Part shown: one piece after another, positions 61,756-64,000 of the stretch | How the letters are laid out: every line of letters begins with the position of its first letter | Numbering within the stretch: position 1 is the first letter of the stretch | NCBI RefSeq assembly: GCF_000425305.1 | Contig: NZ_AUDE01000023.1 | Coordinates: 1 to 64,000 of the forward strand | Direction: 5' to 3' | Length of the DNA: 64,000 nt | Origin: Psychroserpens burtonensis DSM 12212 | Lineage (GTDB): Bacteria; Bacteroidota; Bacteroidia; Flavobacteriales; Flavobacteriaceae | Made by a program: the position numbers and the translations under genes | Notes under the pieces: model-generated | Told to the model about the DNA's origin: nothing | The model's input: the letters and a program-made list of their open reading frames with translations, nothing else | Databases searched by the model: none

Positions 61756-62523
61756 TCAGTTATTTTTTGTTCTTATTTCAGATTCTAAAAGTTGAAGTAT
61801 TTCCGTGTTCAATTTGATGCAAGTCTTATATTTATTTGCTGAAATGTCACATAAAATGATTTGATTTTCAACTCTATTTTCAAATTCAGGTAATTTTAGT
61901 AAGTGGTTATTATTAATCTCGAAACCGGATTCTGGCAACGTAATATTTAAACTGGAGTTGTAATTGCGTGCTTGGTCAGCATTAAGAAAACTACCGTTTT
62001 TTATTATAAAATCAATTGTATCGACATTGTTTTTTTGTGTAGAATTTTCGCTCTCTTTCAAATCAATTAATTCGGAAAGCCAAGATGATAAAAGATTACG
62101 CAAAACATTATTTTTTATTAAACCAAGGTTTCCAGAATTTATTAAATCATTAAGAAAACCGTTTTTAGCAACATAAGTTGTTGCTGAAACAGCGTCATTT
62201 AAGTAGGTATCCAAAACAAACGCTTCCGTATATCTTTTACCAGTGTGGTTGAGTATTTGTACACAAGATTTAATGTTAAGCGTATTAAAACTATCTGTAC
62301 GAATTAAAGTTAACAGATTATAGTTAAAATCCTCTTTTAAGTTTTTTAAGGCTTCTAGTTCCAATTTATTTTGTTTAGAATTTTCATTCCAATTATTAAT
62401 GGATAAGGCAATCAAAATCCCAATGACCACAAGCACAATCTCGCCTATTGCGTATTTGAAATACTTGGTAGTTTTTCCCTCTGCGAGTAATTGTTTTCTA
62501 ACATTTTTAAATAACTTTATCAT
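61756..62523 (-). CDS. DUF6090 family membrane protein (array copy 18)
   Basis: 255 residues with module MIKLFKNVRKQLLAEGKTTK and YFKYAIGEIVLVVIGILIAL, SINNWNENSKQN. Central motif: LNDLINSGNLGLIKNNVLRN. It ends TCIKLNTEILQLLESEIRTK plus NN. Upstream is an unusually long gap (107 bp) that holds a palindromic element and a stub of another copy. Function unknown. Confidence 0.88.
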   Translation of the reverse strand: MIKLFKNVRKQLLAEGKTTKYFKYAIGEIVLVVIGILIALSINNWNENSKQNKLELEALKNLKEDFNYNLLTLIRTDSFNTLNIKSCVQILNHTGKRYTEAFVLDTYLNDAVSATTYVAKNGFLNDLINSGNLGLIKNNVLRNLLSSWLSELIDLKESENSTQKNNVDTIDFIIKNGSFLNADQARNYNSSLNITLPESGFEINNNHLLKLPEFENRVENQIILCDISANKYKTCIKLNTEILQLLESEIRTKNN

Positions 62524-62545
62524 AGTTTAAAATTTTTTACTAGTT

Positions 62546-62610
62546 AAGTCCGCAAGCGGCTATCTCCACCAAATGTCCACTGGACATTTAATTTTGCAAA
62601 AGCAAAATTG
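62546..62610. repeat. Compound palindromic element between two DUF6090 genes
   Basis: Three inverted repeats lie in 65 bp: CCGC/GCGG at 62550-62559, AAATGTCCA/TGGACATTT at 62571-62589, and AATTTTGC/GCAAAATT at 62590-62609. The other junctions of the array are at most about 50 bp or overlap, so this looks inserted. I recall similar dispersed palindromes in flavobacterial genomes, but cannot confirm it here. Confidence 0.6.
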
Positions 62611-62621
62611 TGTTTCGATAA

Positions 62622-62638
62622 CTAAAGAGTTTAATCAT
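62622..62638 (-). pseudogene. Five-codon stub of a lost DUF6090 gene
   Basis: On the minus strand an ATG at 62638 overlaps the stop of the copy at 62631 by eight bases, and reads MIKLF before diverging into the palindromic element (SYRNTILLLQN, then stop). The eight-base overlap and the MIKLF start are exactly those of intact junctions at 57661-57668 and 51969-51976. The rest of the gene has been deleted or displaced. Confidence 0.6.
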
Positions 62639-63410
62639 GCTGTAATTCGGTTTTGATGAACTCCTTTAATTTTTTAGTCTCGATAATAACGTGCTTCATT
62701 TTTCCCATATTTTGCTTTTGACCTCCAACTACTAAATCCATTCCTATTTGGTAATCGTTATATTCTTTTGAGTTTTTATTAGTATAAAACGGATAATTAT
62801 TTAAGTTGAAATTGAGGGAGTCTCTATTATAATCCATCATCAGTTTCCCAAAGCCATCTTCAAATTTTATAAATCCATCTTTTACGTCCTTAGAATTTTG
62901 GACATTATAAAACGATTCGCGTTCCCCACGTTTATAGTACGCTGTTATGGCTTCCACTAAAGTGTCTGAACCCAATGAATATAATTTACCCGTATTGCTT
63001 AATTCAGAATAGGTATTATCATTTAAATTTAAAAGCGAACCTCCTGCAGAAAATGGCGCTGATGTTATGTAGTCTAAATGTGATTCGTTCAATCCCAAAT
63101 AAGTCAGTTTTATAATGGAGTCACTTACCTCTACAGCTTCTTCCAGTGATGGATAGCTAGAATCATTTAAAGAATCATAAACGATGCGACCTAATCGCTT
63201 CTCATTAGCATCAAGGTCTTTTAGCATTTTATTTAAAAACACATTATTGCTTTTCTTTAATTGTCGCTGGCTATTCCAATCATTGATGGACAATGCCAAA
63301 AGAATACCAATAACGACAAGGACAATCTCACCAATGGCGTATTTGAAATATTTGGTGGTTTTGCCTTCTGAGAGCAGGTTTTTACGGATGTTTCGGAAGA
63401 GTTTAATCAT
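62631..63410 (-). CDS. DUF6090 family membrane protein (array copy 19)
   Basis: 259 residues with module MIKLFRNIRKNLLSEGKTTK and YFKYAIGEIVLVVIGILLAL, SINDWNSQRQLK. Central motif: YSELSNTGKLYSLGSDTLVE. The end is MKHVIIETKKLKEFIKTELQ plus HD. It starts three bases after the stop of the copy cut by the window edge. Function unknown. Confidence 0.88.
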   Translation of the reverse strand: MIKLFRNIRKNLLSEGKTTKYFKYAIGEIVLVVIGILLALSINDWNSQRQLKKSNNVFLNKMLKDLDANEKRLGRIVYDSLNDSSYPSLEEAVEVSDSIIKLTYLGLNESHLDYITSAPFSAGGSLLNLNDNTYSELSNTGKLYSLGSDTLVEAITAYYKRGERESFYNVQNSKDVKDGFIKFEDGFGKLMMDYNRDSLNFNLNNYPFYTNKNSKEYNDYQIGMDLVVGGQKQNMGKMKHVIIETKKLKEFIKTELQHD

Positions 63411-63413
63411 TTC

Positions 63414-64000
63414 TTAGTTATTTTTATGGTCTTCTACTTCTGATGTAATGATATCTATAATGCTTTCAGTTTTTATTTTTACTCCGTCTGATTGGTCATT
63501 TGTATAGGCTGTATAGCTGATAAATTGCATGAGATAATCTTCAAAATCAGGATTATTTAGTAAGGGTTTGTAATCTGACTGTAATACTGTATTCTTCAAA
63601 GTATTATAATTGCCAAGACTTCCCATCGTGAATTTAGCTCTGAGTTTTTTATCTTCTAACATAATCATCTGCATCCTGCCAATCTGATAATTCTTAATCA
63701 AAAAAGGTATTAACCAATTTTCGGTTAAATTTAAAATGATTTGCTCTTCTTCCTTAAGTTCACTTAAAGAACTAGAATATGAGGAAATTTCATTTCTCAA
63801 TGTGATGTCATCTAATAGATAAAGCTTTCCTGAGTTAATTAACTCATTGGTAACGCTTAGTTCTGGGTCAAAAGTGGGTCTTATTGATATTCTAAAAAGA
63901 TGTGCATCTAGGCTATCAGCCACGATTTGGTTATTAGTTTCTGTTCTATAACCTAAAAGACTATAGCACGAATTGAGCATTTCATTTCTAATATCAATTT
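63414..64000 (-). CDS. DUF6090 family membrane protein, C-terminal part (array copy 20, cut by window edge)
   Basis: The frame is open to the right edge (upstream of the internal methionine it reads IDIRNEM), so the start and module lie outside the window. The visible 195 or so codons contain the central motif TNELINSGKLYLLDDITLRN and a helical C terminus (KTESIIDIITSEVEDHKNN). The array therefore continues beyond the window. Confidence 0.82.
   Translation of the reverse strand, partial: IDIRNEMLNSCYSLLGYRTETNNQIVADSLDAHLFRISIRPTFDPELSVTNELINSGKLYLLDDITLRNEISSYSSSLSELKEEEQIILNLTENWLIPFLIKNYQIGRMQMIMLEDKKLRAKFTMGSLGNYNTLKNTVLQSDYKPLLNNPDFEDYLMQFISYTAYTNDQSDGVKIKTESIIDIITSEVEDHKNN

Larger units (their letters stand above)
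41702..64000 (-). repeat. Tandem array of DUF6090 paralogues with a conserved 5' module
   Basis: All genes of the family in this stretch read on the minus strand. Each begins with about 144 bp encoding the motif MIK(F/L)FR.IR, a basic loop (EN/EGK..KY), then AIGEIILVVIGILIAL.INNWNE. This module is so similar at DNA level that the words ATGATTTCGCCAATGGCGTA or close variants recur about 22 times, while the rest of each gene is hardly alignable by eye. Intact copies start at 42487, 43259, 44463, 49630, 50442, 51197, 51976, 52703, 53482, 54513, 55579, 57668, 58713, 59450, 60270, 61016, 61735, 62523 and 63410, plus one cut by the edge. Pseudogene copies start at 43665 and 48862. Confidence 0.9.

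Noticed and set aside
42344-63410. Regularly recurring 40-50 bp DNA words that could suggest a CRISPR or other direct-repeat array
   Set aside because: The words recur at gene-length spacing of roughly 700-1100 bp, are translated in frame as the membrane module of each DUF6090 gene, and are not identical. They are coding homology, not a CRISPR.
42344-63410. Plus-strand open frames of 60-124 codons opposite the start of most DUF6090 genes (for example 60709-61083, 61578-61817)
   Set aside because: They are antisense shadows of the conserved module, recur wherever the module recurs, and have no starts or signals of their own.
1-64000. tRNA or rRNA genes
   Set aside because: I saw no cloverleaf-like sequence with a TTCGA arm and acceptor stem, and no rRNA segment, in the intergenic regions. 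A covariance-model scan would be needed to exclude a tRNA fully.

Overview
The window looks like a chromosomal stretch of a marine member of the Flavobacteriaceae (Bacteroidota). The evidence is the low G+C content, flavobacterial promoter motifs of the TAnnTTTG type, type IX secretion components (PorT, the Plug protein, a C-terminal sorting domain), Bacteroidota-specific families (TamL, DUF6029, Omp28-related, DUF6090) and a complete Na+-translocating NADH:quinone reductase. The genus cannot be fixed by eye; Winogradskyella, Olleya or Lacinutrix-like organisms would fit.

From 1 to about 41 kb the content is mostly core genome. The left edge cuts an IS30-type insertion sequence. Then follow a lipoprotein, pnp, rpsO, a second lipoprotein, accD, fbaA and tamL on the minus strand, divergent from a TrmH-type RNA methyltransferase. 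Next are porT and ubiE, then trkA-trkH on the plus strand, a small patch of short basic membrane peptides (one of them degenerate), an aspartate aminotransferase, a fatty acid desaturase and rsmG. An envelope module follows (DUF6029 protein, TlpA-like thioredoxin, Omp28-related lipoprotein), then a secreted lipase-like protein with a sorting domain, pruA, a permuted NlpC/P60-like protein, apaG, and a PLP decarboxylase divergent from a cysteine dioxygenase (a possible hypotaurine pair). The T9SS Plug gene and the nqrABCDEF operon close this part.

From 41.7 kb to the right edge, over 22 kb, nearly every gene is a minus-strand paralogue of one family that I recognise as DUF6090. I count 20 apparently intact copies (the last cut by the window edge), two clear pseudogene copies, and a five-codon stub of a further one. 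Each starts with an almost invariant module of about 48 codons: a basic amphipathic helix, then one membrane helix (core YAIGEIILVVIGILIAL). The remaining 200 or so residues, predicted periplasmic and helical, diverge strongly between copies. Many neighbours overlap by 1, 4 or 8 bp, so they are probably co-translated. Three copies carry an extra C-terminal beta domain resembling DUF3471. An O-acetyltransferase pair (MBOAT plus SGNH-like) and a DUF418/YeiB-like membrane protein lie inside the array in the same orientation. Gene relics, an in-frame palindromic insertion and another palindromic element show that the array is actively remodelled. The function of the family is unknown, and this array is the most unusual thing in the window.

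No rRNA, tRNA or CRISPR array was recognised.
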